A DNA stretch of 64,000 nucleotides, from NCBI RefSeq assembly GCF_036320965.1, contig NC_092234.1:34388703-34452702 (forward strand), in the 5' to 3' direction. Positions 49,192 to 61,204 of this stretch are shown here, in pieces. Within the stretch, counting starts at the first letter, position 1; each line of letters opens with the position of its first letter. The translations under genes were made by a program, and so were the position numbers. Source of the DNA: Panulirus ornatus. Its lineage: Eukaryota > Arthropoda > Malacostraca > Decapoda > Palinuridae. The notes below the pieces were generated by a model. The model had not been told where the DNA came from. It was given only the letters and a program-made list of their open reading frames with translations, and searched no databases.

Positions 49192-50009
49192 TTAAAATTA
49201 TATCATTTTCTACATGAAATTTTCATCTCTCTTGCCTTAAGAAGTATTACTTATGTGTGTTGTAAACCCTCAGATGACAACTGTAGGGACAAACCTGTTT
49301 ATTATCTGGGAAAGCACATTTTAGTACAAAATTCCCAGGAAATGCTAAAAGCAGTGTAATGTTATCTAAGATATGATTAACCTTTTCTGTTTTAAAGTAT
49401 TCTTTTCTAGGCTCTCTCTTTAATCATTCCTAACATCTCACCTTGATTTTTCAACTGTGTTGACCAAGTAAGCAACTCATACTGTAATGTGGGCTGAATG
49501 TGTATCTGAAGAATCTTCATAAAACATTTCCTCATCCATGAATTTGCAGAAGGGTTAACTAATGACTACTAAGATATAGTCTTTTCCTACAACCTTTCCA
49601 CTCTTCCATATCTTTGATACCATAAGTTTATTTACTTCAAGAGAGTAGATTTTCTATGGTTTTGTTTCACATTATCCCATCTATATTATTTAGATTTGTT
49701 TGGATAATAGTTTGTTAGACATTTATCTGACCCTTATAGTGATATTTCACACTGTGCGAAAGTCAGTGCACTCTTCATTTTGGCATACCATTCTCTTCAC
49801 CTGGCATCATCTACAAACTTATTCAGTTAAGATATTAGTAATCTTCCAAATCATTTAGGTCGATTTAGGGGATTTTCTAAGTGCTTTTCTCCTGAGATGA
49901 TAAAAAAGCATTTATCATCAACATTACTTGCATATCTTAATGCATATATCACATTATGTAATCTAAGTGTTGAATGTCTCTTGCCCATCTACTACAATAA
50001 AGATTGATT
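49168..50009. other. Intron, no gene seen
   Basis: AT-rich intron downstream of the young inverted RTE copy. No exon-like frame and no repeat similarity recognised. Confidence 0.5.
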
Positions 50010-50105
50010 TATATAGAGGGATAGAGTAAGTAGGAGTGATATGGTATAAAGGAGGTGATATGTCAATGGAGTGAACCTGGGCATATGAATCATATGGGAG
50101 AAACC
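50010..50105 (+). mobile_element. RTE copy 26, tiny 3' fragment
   Basis: About 95 bp matching the ORF end (AGTGATATGGTATA, then GGAGGTGATATGTCAATGG) and the first UTR bases, strongly diverged, and joined to a minus-strand copy. Confidence 0.5.
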
Positions 50106-50303
50106 ACACATTCTTCAGCGCTCACAGAACCTTTGCATCCTCCTCCACCCTATTACTCATGTCCACTTCCGTGGATCCATTCGTTGCTTGTCCGCTCCCA
50201 GGTATTTAAAACACTTAACTTCCTCCAATTTTTCTCCATTCAAACTTACATCCCACAAACATGTCCCTCAACCTTGCCAAAACTGATAACCTTTTTTTTA
50301 TTT

Positions 50304-51557
50304 ACATTCATACATATGGTGTGGGAGGAAAGTTGTTAGAAGCAGTGAAAAGTTTTTATCGAGGATGTAAGGCATGTGTACGTGTAGGAAGAGAGGAAAG
50401 TGATTGGTTCTCAGTGAATGTAGGTTTGCGGCAGGGGTGTGTGATGTCTCCATGGTTGTTTAATTTGTTTTTGGATGGGGTTGTTAGGGAGGTAAATGCA
50501 AGAGTTTTGGAAAGAGGGGCAAGTATGGAGTCTGTTGGGGATGAGAGAGCTTGGGAAGTGAGTCAGTTGTTGTTCGCTGATGATACAGCGCTGGTGGCTG
50601 ATTCATGTGAGAAACTGCAGAAGCTGGTGACTGAGTTTGGTAAAGTGTGTGGAAGAAGAAAGTTAAGAGTAAATGTGAAAAAGAGCAAGGTTATTAGGTA
50701 CAGTAGGGTTGAGGGTCAAGTCAATTGGGAGGTGAGTTTGAATGGAGAAAAACTGGAGGAAGTGAAGTGTTGTAGATATCTGGGAGTGGATCTGGCAGCG
50801 GATAGAACCATGGTAGCAGAAGTGGATCATAGGGTGGGGGAGGGGGCGAAAATTCTGGGGGCCTTGAAGAATGTGTGGAAGTCGAGAACATTATCTCGGA
50901 AAGCAAAAATGGGTATGTTTGAAGGAATGGTGGTTCCAACAATGTTGTATGGTTGCGAGGCGTGGGCTATGGATAGAGTTGTGCGCAGGAGGATGGATGT
51001 GCTGGAAATGAGATGTTTGAGGACAATGTGTGGTGTGAGGTGGTTTGATCGAGTGAGTAACGTAAGGGTAAGAGAGATGTGTGGAAATAAAAAGAGCGTG
51101 GTTGAGAGAGCAGAAGAGGGTGTTTTGAAGTGGTTTGGGCACATGGAGAGAATGAGTGAGGAAAGATTGACCAAGAGGATATATGTGTCGGAGGTGGAGG
51201 GAACGAGGAGAAGAAGGAGACCAAATTGGAGGTGGAAAGATGGAGTGAAAAAGATTTTGTGTGATCAGGGCCTGAACATGCAGGAGGGTGAGAGGAGGGC
51301 AAGGAATAGAGTGAGTTGGAGCGATGTGGTATACCGGGGTTGACGTGCTGTCAGTGGATTGAATCAAGGCATGTGAAGCGTCTGGGGTAAACCATGGAAA
51401 GCTGTGTAGGTATGTATATTTGCGTGTGTGGACGTATGTATATACATGTGTATGGGGGGGAGTTGGGCCATTTCTTTCGTCTGTTTCCTTGCGCTACCTC
51501 GCAAACGCGGGAGACAGCGACAAAGTAAAAAAAAAAAAAAAAAAAAAAAAACATTCA
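50304..51557 (+). mobile_element. RTE copy 28, young nested insertion with 7-bp TSD
   Basis: Element of about 1,240 bp (50311-51550) flanked by ACATTCA at 50304-50310 and 51551-51557. The 5' truncation is in RT at the IYGVGGKLLEAVKS segment, and the 3' end has the short UTR, hairpin and about 25 A. It interrupts old minus copy 27 inside its NVNKSKV segment. Short-UTR subfamily. Confidence 0.93.
50310..51343 (+). CDS. RTE reverse transcriptase C-terminal part, intact
   Basis: The frame is open from the RT block YGVGGKLLEAVKSFYRGCK through RQGCVMSPWLFN and LLFADDTALVADSC to the family stop (DVVYRG). Small coding differences from sister copies: KKSKV for NKSKV, CCRYLGVD for CFRYLGVD, and RRRRPNWRW for RRGRPNWRW. 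The first RT blocks and endonuclease are missing. The nominal ATG at 50261 lies in antisense sequence of the interrupted old copy. Confidence 0.7.
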
Positions 51558-52441
51558 CTCTCAACTTAATTGTTTCACACGCTCTTCCAGACTCAGTCAC
51601 AAACTTCCAGTTTCTCAATTGAATCCACCACCAGTGCTGTATCATCAGCAAACAACAAATGGCTAACTTCCCTGGCCCTATCTTCCCCCACAGATTGCAT
51701 ACTCACCCATCTCTCCAGACTCTTGCACTTACCACCCCATCCACAAACATATTGAAAAACCATTGTGATGTCACATACCCCTGCTGTAGACCATTCACTG
51801 TCTTCTCCTTCTCATACACAAGCTGAACACCCTTGATGAAAACTTCTCACTGCTTCTAGCAGCATTCCTCCAACTGCATATTTGTAAGATTTTCCACAAA
51901 GCACCTCTATCAACCTCATCATATGCCTTCTCCAGATCCATAAATGCCACATACATATCCTTCTGTTTTTCTAAGTATTTCTCAGACACACATTCTTTAA
52001 AGCAAACACATTATCCTCACATCCTCTATCACTTTTGAAACCAAACTGCTCTTCCCCGATCTGATGCTTTGCACATGCCATCACCCTCACAATCAATACC
52101 CTCCCATACAACTTACCAGGTATACTCAGCAAACATATACCTCTGTAGTTTGAATGCTCATCTTTATCCTTTTTGCCTTTATACAGTGGCTCTAGACTTG
52201 TATTCTGCTAATCCTCAGGCACCTCACCATGATTCATGCATACATTGAATATCCTTACCAAAAAATCAGCAGCATAGTCACCCCCTTTCTTATTAAATTC
52301 AGCTGCAGTACCACATACTCCAGCCACCTTCCAACATTTCATCATATGCAAGGCTTTCACCTCCTCTTCTTTTTTCACCAGCCCACTATCCCTGACTCTC
52401 TCACTTCACATGCCACCCCATCCCAAACACCTTACATTTAT

Positions 52442-52620
52442 CACTCTATCATGAAACAAATTTAACAGTTCATCAAAATATTCAGTTTGTCTCCTCACCT
52501 CATCACTATCATCAAACAAATTTAACAGTTCATCAAAATATTCAGTTTGTCTCCTCACCTCATCACTATCATCAAACAAATTTAACAGTTCATCAAAATA
52601 TTCAGTTTGTCTTCTCACCT
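52442..52620 (-). repeat. 60-bp tandem triplication inside old RTE copy
   Basis: Three consecutive units with an exact 60-bp period and only a few differences. On the minus strand each encodes the 20-residue unit VRRQTEYFDELLNLFDDSDE, in frame, corresponding to VRRRWSEYFEGLLNVFDD in normal copies. Confidence 0.95.
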
Positions 52621-53371
52621 CCCCTTGTGCCTTCTTCGCTGATGTTCACATTTTTCTCTTATCTTTCACACATTATTTACCTCCTCCCAAAGCATCTTAT
52701 TCTCCCTAATGTTTGCCAATACTCACTCACCTCAACTCTCATTTGCCTTCTTTTTCATCCCCTGCACCTTTTTCATGAATTCCTGCCACACTCTCTTATA
52801 CATCCCCAATCATTTGCACTCCTTCCCTGTGAGTACCGCCCAGATGCCATTCTTTTCTCTCACTAGCAACTTCACTTCTTTATTTCACTGCTCCCCTTTC
52901 TAATCTGCTCACCTCCCACCTTTTGCATGCCACATGCATCTCTCACATGCCAGGACTGCATCCCAAAATACCTCCCATTCCTTACCAACTCCCCTTGCTT
53001 CATTCACTCTCACCTTTTGCATTCCACTCACAATCTGTCCTGGTTTCTCTTCGCACAAGTCTCTTTTGCAAGCAAACTTACTTTCACCACTTTCTTCTCC
53101 TCAACAATGTTTGCTCTTTTTCAAAAACCCCTGCAAATTTTCTCCCTCACTGATCAGATATCAGCAGCCCCTCTAAGCACATTTACATCCAGAAGTCTCT
53201 TTTTTTTTTTTTACTCATTTACCAATTAATTTTTTTAATCCAATAATGCCTGTTGACTGTCTTTCCTCCTCAAATGTGTATACGTGTGTATATCCCTCTT
53301 TGTAAACCAGGTATTCCCATTCACCTATCCTTTTATCAGCAAGCAACCCTACAAGTTCTTCACCTTTGCCA

Positions 53372-53485
53372 CTCCATCCTTCCACCTCTAATTTGGTCTT
53401 CCGTTTCTCCTTGTTTCCTACACCTCTGACACATATATCCTCTTTGTCAATCTTTCCTCACTCATTCTCTCCATGTGTTCAAACA
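53372..53485 (-). mobile_element. RTE copy 30, short C-terminal fragment
   Basis: About 110 bp encoding, on the minus strand, HMERMSEERLTKRIYVSEV-like and RPN-RWKDG sequence. It abuts the endonuclease end of old copy 27 without UTR, so it is truncated on both sides. Confidence 0.65.
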
Positions 53486-54085
53486 GTTTTATTTAACATG
53501 TAATTTTTCTATGCATGTGGCTCGACATATTTCCTGGAGACAATCTCCATTTATCAACACATCTAGAAAGGGCAGTTTGCTTTCTTTTTCCCATTCTATC
53601 TTAAATTTGATAGTGGGGTGGAGCACTAAACATTGTCAAAAAATGATCACCCCATAGATCTTGAAAACCGTTATTTTTTACCCCTGTGCTGATTATGCCA
53701 CATGCAACTTCATTGAGCCTGTCTTAATTTTAATTGTTCATACTAAGAACTTTTATTTGTCCCCCAACAGTTTTAAAGTCCATCCTAGTATTAAGAAAAT
53801 CAATATGAGAGAATTGACAAAACACAAAAACATGAAGAAGAGTTGTTCATGACACACCTAGCTATCCAGGTCAATCCCCACCATGTGACCGTATTTTACC
53901 TTTACAACGGTTATGGTTAGACAAAGCAGACAGTGCTCGGTCTATAAAGATTGGTGTTGGATGGCGGGAAACAAGTGTGATGTTCGGATTTGAATAACTT
54001 TGTTAAGTACTGGCACCTGAGCAGATGGATTGTCTCCTTGAAGCATGTTATGCCACTTGTATTGAAAAATTACATGTTAGATAAA
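53486..54085. repeat. Region bounded by about 60-bp inverted repeats
   Basis: 53486-53548 and 54026-54085 are imperfect inverted copies (shared AACATGTAATTTTTC, then a GTGGC core and GGAGACAATC). The 480 bp between them has no RTE similarity, one Penelope-like motif on the minus strand and no intact frame. Could be a fold-back element or two oppositely oriented pieces of one repeat. Confidence 0.6.
53535..53660 (-). pseudogene. Penelope-like RT fragment
   Basis: Minus-strand translation reads LHPTIKFKIEWEKESKLPF followed by LDVLI. The HP-IKF-(I/M)E-E---LPFLD-L block is the highly characteristic RT motif of Penelope-like elements just downstream of the YVDD box. Upstream a diverged stretch with one stop is seen where YVDD should be. 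It is a dead fragment of about 40 codons. Confidence 0.65.
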
Positions 54086-54089
54086 ATTG

Positions 54090-56203
54090 TATGAACTCGT
54101 ACCGTATGATACACCGAAATCACAGCTCCCTTTCCACATCCAGGCCCCACAAAACTTTTCATGCTTCACATGCCATGGTTCAATCCATTGATGACACGTC
54201 GACCCCAGTATACCACATCCCTCCAATTCTTTCTATTCCTTGCATGCCTTTAACTCTCTTGTATGTTCAGGCCCCGATCACTCAGAATCTTTTTTACTCC
54301 ATCCTTCCACCTCCAGTTTGGTCTCCCACTCCTTGTTCCCTCTACCTCTGACACATATATCCTATTTGTCAATCTTTCCGCACTCATTCTATCCATGTGA
54401 CCAAACCATTTCAACACATTCTTCAGCTCTCTCAACCACACTCTTTTTATTACCACACATCTCTATTACCCTTTCATTACTTGCTCAATCAAACCACCTC
54501 ACACCACATATTGTCCTCAAACATATCAATTCCAACCCATCCACCCTCCTCTGCACAACCCTATCAATAGCCCATGCCTCGCAACCATATAACATTGTTG
54601 GAACCACCATTCCTTCAAACATACCCATCTTTGTTCTTCGAGATAACATTCTCGCCTTCCACACATTCTTCAATGCTCCCAGAACCTTCGCCCCCTCCCC
54701 ACCCTGTGACTCACTTCTGCTTGCATGGTTCCATCTACTGCTAAATCCTCTTCCAGAAATCTAAAACACTTCACTTCCTCCAGTTTTTCTCCATTCAAAC
54801 TTACCTCCCAGTTTACTTGTCCCTCAACCCTACTGAACTTAATAACCTTGCTCTTATACACATTTACTCCCAAGTTTCCTCTTTCATGCAATTTACCAAA
54901 CTAAGTCACCAACTTTTGCAGTTTCTCATCCAAATCAGCCACCAGCGCTTTATCATCAGTGAACAACAACTGTCTCACTTCCCAAGCCCTCTCATCCACA
55001 ACAGACTGCACACTTACCCCTCTCTCCAAAACTCTTGCATTCACCTCCCTAACAACCTCATCCATAAACAAATTAAACTACCATGGAGACATCACACACC
55101 CCTGCCGCAAACCGACATTCACTTAGAACCAATCACTCCTCTCTTCCTACTCGTTCACATGCCTTACATCCTTGGAAAAAACTTTTCACTGCTTCTAGCA
55201 GCTTACCTCCCACACCATATACTCTTAATACCTTCCACAAAACATCTCTATCAACCCTATCATATACCTTCTCCAGTTCCATAAATACTACATACAAATC
55301 CATCTGTTTTTCTAAGTATTTCTTCACTTACATTCTTCAAAGCAATCACCTGATCCACACATACTCTACCACTTCTGAAACCACACTGCTCTTCTCCAGT
55401 CTGATGCTGTACACATGCTTTCACCCTCCCATTCAATACCCTCCCGTGTGATTTCCCAGGAATACTCAAAAAACTTATACCTCTGTAATTTGAACACTAT
55501 TTTTATACCCTTTTGCCTTTATACAATAGCACTTTGCATGCATTCGGCTGATCCTCAGGCACTGTAATACCATACAAACCCGCTGCCTTGCCGGCTTTCA
55601 TCTTCCGCAAAGCTTTCACTACCTCTTGTGTGTTTACCAAACCATTCTCTCTGACCCTCTCACTTTGCACACCACCTCAACCGAAACACCCTCTATATGC
55701 CACTCCATCATCAAACTCCTTCAACAAACCTTTAAAATACTCACTTCATCTCCTCATCTCACCACGACTTGTTATTTCCTCCCCATTAGCCCCTTCACCA
55801 ATGTTCCCATTTGGTCTCTTGTCTCGTGCACTTTATTTACCTCCTTCCAAAATGTCTTTTTATTCTCTGTAAAATTTAAAGATACTCTCTCACCCCTACT
55901 CTAATTTGCCCTCTTTTTCACCTCTTGCACCTTTCTCTTGACCTCCTGCCTCTTTCTTTTATACATCTCCCTGTCATTCACACTACTTCCCTGCAAAAAT
56001 TGTCCAAACGCCTCTCTCTTCTCTTTCACAAAGAGTCTTACTTCTTCATCCCACCACTCTCTACCCTTTCTAATCTGCCTATCTCCCCCCTTTCTCATAC
56101 CACCAGCATCTTTTGTGCAAGCCATCACTTCTTCTCTAAATACATCCCATTCCTCCCAATTTCCCCTTATATCATTTGCTTTCATCTTTTTCCATTCTGC
56201 AAA
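54090..56203 (-). mobile_element. RTE copy 31, old to middle-aged, 3' UTR to linker
   Basis: Minus-strand copy with partial 3' UTR, C-terminal domain, RT and linker. Frames of 62-94 codons remain, including KAYDRVDRD-like, CGFRSGRVCVDQV and the linker WWDEEVRLFVKEKREAFGQF. The 5' end joins head-to-head to plus copy 32 at 56203/56204. Confidence 0.8.
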
Positions 56204-56745
56204 TGCTTTGGGAGCAGCTGAGTGAGTGTATTAGCAGCTTTGATGCACGAGATCAGGTTAGAGTGATGGGTGATTTGAATGGAAAAGTGAGTAATGTGGC
56301 ACTTGGGGGTATAATTTGTGTACAAGGGTTGTTCAGTGTTGTAAATGGAAATGGTGAAGAGCTTGTAGATTTGTGTGCTGAAAAAGGACTGGTGATTGGG
56401 AATACCTTGTTTAAAAAGAGAGAGATATACATAAGTATACGTATGCAAGTAGGTGAGATGGGTGGAGAGCATTATTGGATTATGTGTTAATTGATAGGTG
56501 CGTGAAAGAGAGACTTTTGGAAGTTAATGTGCTGAGAGGGGCAACTGGAGGGCATGTGAAGCATCTGAGGTAAACCATGGAAAGTTTTGTGGGGGCCTAG
56601 ATGTGGAAAGGGAGCTTTGGTTTCAGTGTATTACATATGACAGGTAGAGACTGAGTGTGAATGAATGTGGCCTTTGTTGTCTTTTCTTAGCTCTGCCTCG
56701 CTTGCGCGTGGGGGGGAGGTGGGTGCCATTTCATGTGTGGAGGGG
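56204..56745 (+). mobile_element. RTE copy 32, endonuclease piece joined to 3' UTR
   Basis: Plus-strand endonuclease segment (WEQLSECISSFDARDQ, VMGDLNGKVSN, KGLVIGNTLFKK, VLRGATG) that at 56552 jumps directly to the 3' UTR (GGCATGTGAAGCATCTG). An internal deletion of about 2.2 kb removed the rest of the endonuclease, the linker and all RT. The UTR is cut short by the next copy. Confidence 0.75.
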
Positions 56746-57720
56746 TTTCTCACCTGAATCAGCCAACAGCGCTGTATAATCAGCGAAGTACAACTGACTC
56801 ACTTCCCAAATCATCTCATCCACAACAAACTGCATACTTGCCCCTCTCTCCAAAACTCTTCCATTCACCTCCTTAACAACCCCATGTATAAACAAATTTA
56901 ACAACCACAGAGACATCACACACCCTTGCCGCAAACCGACATTCACTGGGAACCACTCACTTTCCTCTCTTTCTACTCATTCACTTGCCTTACTTGTTCA
57001 ATAAAAATTTTTCATCGCTTCTAGCAACTTACCTCCCACACCATCTACTCTTAATACCTTTCACAGAGCACCTCTATCAACTCTTATCATATTCCTTCTC
57101 CAGATCCATAAATGCTACATACAAAGCCATCTGCTTTTCCAAGCATTTCTCACATGCATTCTTCAAAGCAAACACCTGATCCACACATCCTCTACCACTT
57201 TGAAGCCACACTGCTCCTCCCCAATCTGGTACTCTGTACGTTCCTTGACCCTCTTGATCAGTACCCTCCCATATAATTTCCCAGGAATACTCAACAAACT
57301 TATTCCTCAGTAATTTGAGCACTCACCTTTATCCACTTTGCCTTTGTACAATGGCAGTATGCATGCATTCTGCCAATCCTCAGGCACTTCACCATGAACC
57401 ATACATACATTGAATATCCTCACCAACCAGTCAACAACACAGTCACCCCTTCTTTGATAAATTCCACAGCAATACCATCCAAACCCGCCACCTTGCCAGC
57501 TTTCACCCTCAGCAAAACTTTCACTACCTCTTCTCGATTTACCAAGCCATTCTCCGTGACCCTCTCACTTCGCCCACCACCTTGACCAAAACACCCTATA
57601 TCTGCCACTGTCATCAGACACATTCAACAAACCTTCAAAATGCTCGCTCCATCTCCCTCTTACTTCACTACTACTTGTTATTACTTCCCCATTTGTCCCC
57701 TTCACCGATGTTCCCATTTG
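56746..57720 (-). mobile_element. RTE copy 33, old RT fragment
   Basis: Minus-strand RT piece without 3' end: from GEKLQ at the active site (FADYTALLADS, FADD altered to FADY) through RQGCVMS-WLLN, SGRGCVDQVF and VAGLDGIAVEF to the linker TSVKGTNGE. Both ends are sharp junctions with plus-strand UTR pieces. Confidence 0.75.
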
Positions 57721-57990
57721 TTTGACATGCTGTAAATGGATTGAACCAGGGCATGTGAAGTGTCTGGGGTAAACCATGGAAAGTTTTGTGGGGCCTGGAT
57801 GGGGAAAGGGAGCTGTGGTGTCAGTATATTACACATGACAGCTAGAGATTGAGAGTAAACAAATGTGGTCTTTGTTGTTGTTTCCTAGCACTGCCTCATG
57901 CAGGGAGGGGATGTCATTTCATGTTTGGCGGGATGGCAGCAGGAATGGATGGATGCAGCATGTATGAATATGTACATGTGTATACATATA
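57721..57990 (+). mobile_element. RTE copy 34, 3' UTR fragment
   Basis: Plus-strand ORF end (only TTGACATGCTG) and a diverged long 3' UTR, ending in TA/TG-rich sequence that runs into a young RT fragment. Confidence 0.65.
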
Positions 57991-59425
57991 TATGTAAGGC
58001 ATGTGTACGTGTAGGAAGAGAGGAAAGTGATTGGTTCTCAGTGAATGTAGGTTTGCGGCAGGGGTGTGTGATGTGTCCATGGTTGTTTAATTTGTTTATG
58101 GATGGGGTTGTTAGGGAGGTGAATGCAAGAGTTTTGGAAAGAGAGGCAAGTATGAAGTCTGTTGTGGATGAGAGAGCTTGGGAAGTGAGTCAGTTGTTGT
58201 TCGCTGATGATACAGCGCTGGTGGTTGGTTCATGTGAGAAACTGCAGAAGCTGGTGACTGAGTTTGGTAAAGTGTGTGAAAGAAGAAAGTTAAGAGTAAA
58301 TGTGAATAGGAGCAAGGTTATTAGGTACAGTAGGGTTGAGGGTTAAGTCAATTGGGAGGTAAGTTTGAATGGAGAAAAACTGGAGGAAGTAAAGTGTTTT
58401 AGATATCTGGGAGTGGATCTGGCGGTGGATGGAACCATGGAAGCGGAAGTGAATCACAGGGTGGGGGAGGGGGTGAAAATCCTGGGAGCCTTGAAGAATG
58501 TGTGGAAGTTGAGAACATTATCTCGGAAAGGAAAAATGGGTATGTTTGAAGGAATAGTGGTTCCAACAATGTTGTATGGTTGCGAGGCGTGGGCTATGGT
58601 TAGAGTTGTGTGCAGGAGGGTGGATGTGCTGGAAATGAGATGTTTGAGGACAATATGTGGTGTGAGGTGGTTTGATCGAGTAAGTAATGTAAGGGTAAGA
58701 GAGATGTGTGGAAATAAAAAGAGTGTGGTTGTGAGAGCAGAAGAGGGTGTTTTGAAATGGTTTGGGCACATGGAGAGAATGAGTGAGGAAAGATTGACCA
58801 AGAGGATATATGTGTCAGAGGTGGAGGGAACGAGGAGAAGTGGGAGACCAAATTGGAGGTGGAAAGATAGAGTGAAAAAGATTTTGAGTGATCAGGGCCT
58901 GAACATGCAGGAGGGTGAAAGGCGGGCAAGGAATAGAGTGAATTGGATCGATGTGGTATACCGGGGTTGACGTGCTGTCAGTGGATTGAATCAGGGCATG
59001 TGAAGCGTCTGGGGTAAACCATGGAAAGTTGTGTGGGGCCTGGATGTGGAAAGGGACCTGTGGTTTCGGGCATTATTGCATGACAGCTAGAGACTTGAGT
59101 TTGAACAAATGGGGCCTTTGTTGTCTTTTCCTAGTGCTACCTCGCACACATGAGGGGGGAGGGGGATGGTATTCCATGTGTGGCGAGGTGGCGATAGGAA
59201 TGAATGAAGGCAGACAGTGTGAATTGTGTGCATGGGTATATATGCATGTGTCTGTGTGTGTTTATATATGTGTACATTGAGATGTATAGGAATGTATATT
59301 TGCGTGTGTGGACGTGTATGTATATACACGTGTATGGGGGTAGGTTGGGCCATGTCTTTCATCTGTTTCCTTGCGCTACCTCGCAAACGCGGGAGACAGC
59401 GACAAAGCAAAATAAATATAAATAA
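57991..59425 (+). mobile_element. RTE copy 35, young, 5'-truncated (long 3' UTR)
   Basis: Plus-strand copy starting at CKACVRVGREESDW after a TATATATG stretch. It covers the RT active site, C-terminal domain, long 3' UTR, hairpin and A-rich tail. The ORF is broken once: a Gln-to-stop change (CAA to TAA) at about 58345 splits frames of 165 and 201 codons; VRVVCRRVDVLEM and LLFADDTALVVGSC are otherwise intact. Confidence 0.85.
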
Positions 59426-59605
59426 ATATGTATATGTATGTATATGTTGAATTGTATAGGTATGTATATGTGTATGTATGGGCATTTATGTATATACATG
59501 TGTTTGTGGGTGGGTTGGGCCATTCTTTTGTCTGTTTCCTTGCGCTGTCTGGCTAACTCGGGAGACAGCATCAAAGTATGATAAATAATGAATATGAATA
59601 ATAAT
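59426..59605 (+). repeat. Second RTE-type tail in tandem
   Basis: TATG-rich stretch and a second hairpin-type end (CTGTTTCCTTGCGCTGTC, then TCGGGAGACAGC) with an A-rich end, repeating the tail layout directly after copy 35. Confidence 0.65.
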
Positions 59606-61190
59606 ATATATCATATGCCTTCAGATCCATAAATGCTACATACAAATCCATTTCTGTTTAGCATTTATGAATCTGGAGAAGGCATATGATAGAGTTAATA
59701 GAGATGCTCTGTGGAAGGTATTAAGAGTATATGGTGTGGGAGGTAAGCTGCTAGAAGCAGAGAAATGTTTTCATCGAGGATGTAAGGCATGCATACAAGT
59801 AGGAAGAGAGGAAAGTGATTGTTTCCCAGTGAATGTCAGCTTGCAGCAAGGGTGTGTGATGTCTCCATGGTTGTTTGATTTGTTTATGGATGGGGTTGTT
59901 AGGAGGGTGAATGCAAGACTTTTGGAATGTGGGGCATGAATGCAGTCTGTTGTCAATGAGAGGGCCTGGGAAGTGAGTCAGTTGTTATTTGCTGATGATA
60001 CAGCGCTGGTGGCTGATGCGAGTGAGAAACTGCAGAAGTTTGTGATCGAGTTTGGTAAAATGTGTGAAAGAAGAAAGCTAAGAGTAAATGTGAATAAGAG
60101 TAAGGTTTTTAGGTTCAGTAGGGTGGAGGAACAAGTCAGTTGGGAGGTAAGTTTGAATGGAGAAAACATATAGGAAGTGAAGTGTTTTAGATATCTGGGA
60201 GTGGATTTAGCAGTGGATGGAACCATGGAAGCAGAAACGAGTCACAGGGTGGGGAAGAGGACAAAGGTTCTGGGAGCGTTTAAGATTGTGTGGAAGGTGA
60301 GAACGTTAACTTAGAGAGCAAAAATGGGAATGTTTGAAGAAATAGTGGTTCCAGCAATGTTATATGGTTGTGAGGCATGGGCTATAGATAAAGTTGTGCG
60401 GAGGAGGGTGGATGTTTTGGAAAAGAGATATTTCAGGACAATATGTGGTGTGAGGTGGTTTCATTGAGTATGGAATGAAAGGGGTAAGAGAGATGTGTGG
60501 TAATAAAAAGAGTGTGGTTTAGAGAGCAGAAGAGGGTGTATTGAAATGGTATGGGCACATGGAGAGAATGAGTGAGGAAAGATTGACAAAAACGATATAT
60601 GTGTCACAGTTGGAGGGAACGAGGAGAAGTGGGAGACCAAATTGGAGGTGGAAGGATGGAGTGAAGATGATTTTGAGCAGTCGGGGCCTGAACATACAAT
60701 AGGGTGAAAAGCATGCAAGGAATAGAGTGAACTGGAACGATGCGGTTTACTGGGGTCGATGTGCTTTCAGTGGATTGAACCAGGGCATGTGAAGCATCTG
60801 GGATAAACCATGGAAAGTTTTGTGGGGCCTAGATGTGGAAAGGGAGGTGTGGTTTTGGTGCATTGCACATGGAAGCTAGAGACTGAGTGTGAATGAATGT
60901 AGCCTTTGTTGTCTTTTCCTAGTGCTACCTCGCGTGGGGAGGGGAGTGTCATTTCATGTTTGGCAGGGTGGTGGCGGCAATGGATGAAGGCAGCAAGTAT
61001 GAATATGTACATGTGTATATATGTATATGTTTGTGTATGTATATGTATGCATACATTGAAATGTATAGGTATGTTTATGTGTGTGTGTGGACATGTATGT
61101 ATATCCAAGTGTATGTGGGTGGGTTGTGCCATTCTTTTGTCTGTTTTCTTGCACTACCTCATTAACACAGGAGATAGTGACAAAGTTTGA
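59606..61190 (+). mobile_element. RTE copy 36, with inverted 5' end
   Basis: 59608-59652 is minus-strand sequence for MDLYVAFMDLEKAYD. The same segment then follows on the plus strand from 59655 (FMNLEKAYDRVNRD). The copy continues through LQQGCVMSPWLFD and LLFADDTALVADASEK, with a frame break at 59939 and a stop at about 60171, then a broken C-terminal domain and long-type 3' UTR to a tail lacking the clear hairpin. Such a short inverted 5' piece resembles twin-priming products. Confidence 0.75.
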
Positions 61191-61204
61191 TAGATTGAAT
61201 AAAT

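Larger units (their letters stand above)
50106..53371 (-). mobile_element. RTE copy 27, old, split by a younger insertion
   Basis: Old minus-strand copy in two parts: 50106-50310 (C-terminal domain to the NVNKSKV region) and 51551-53371 (same region onward through RT, linker and endonuclease to the LVG-L segment). The two parts are contiguous once the young copy 28 and one TSD copy are removed. No frame longer than about 80 codons. It contains a 60-bp tandem triplication. Confidence 0.85.

Noticed and set aside
52442..52620. CRISPR-like spaced repeats
   Set aside because: The repeats are directly contiguous 60-bp units with no spacers, inside an old RTE copy in a eukaryotic genome.
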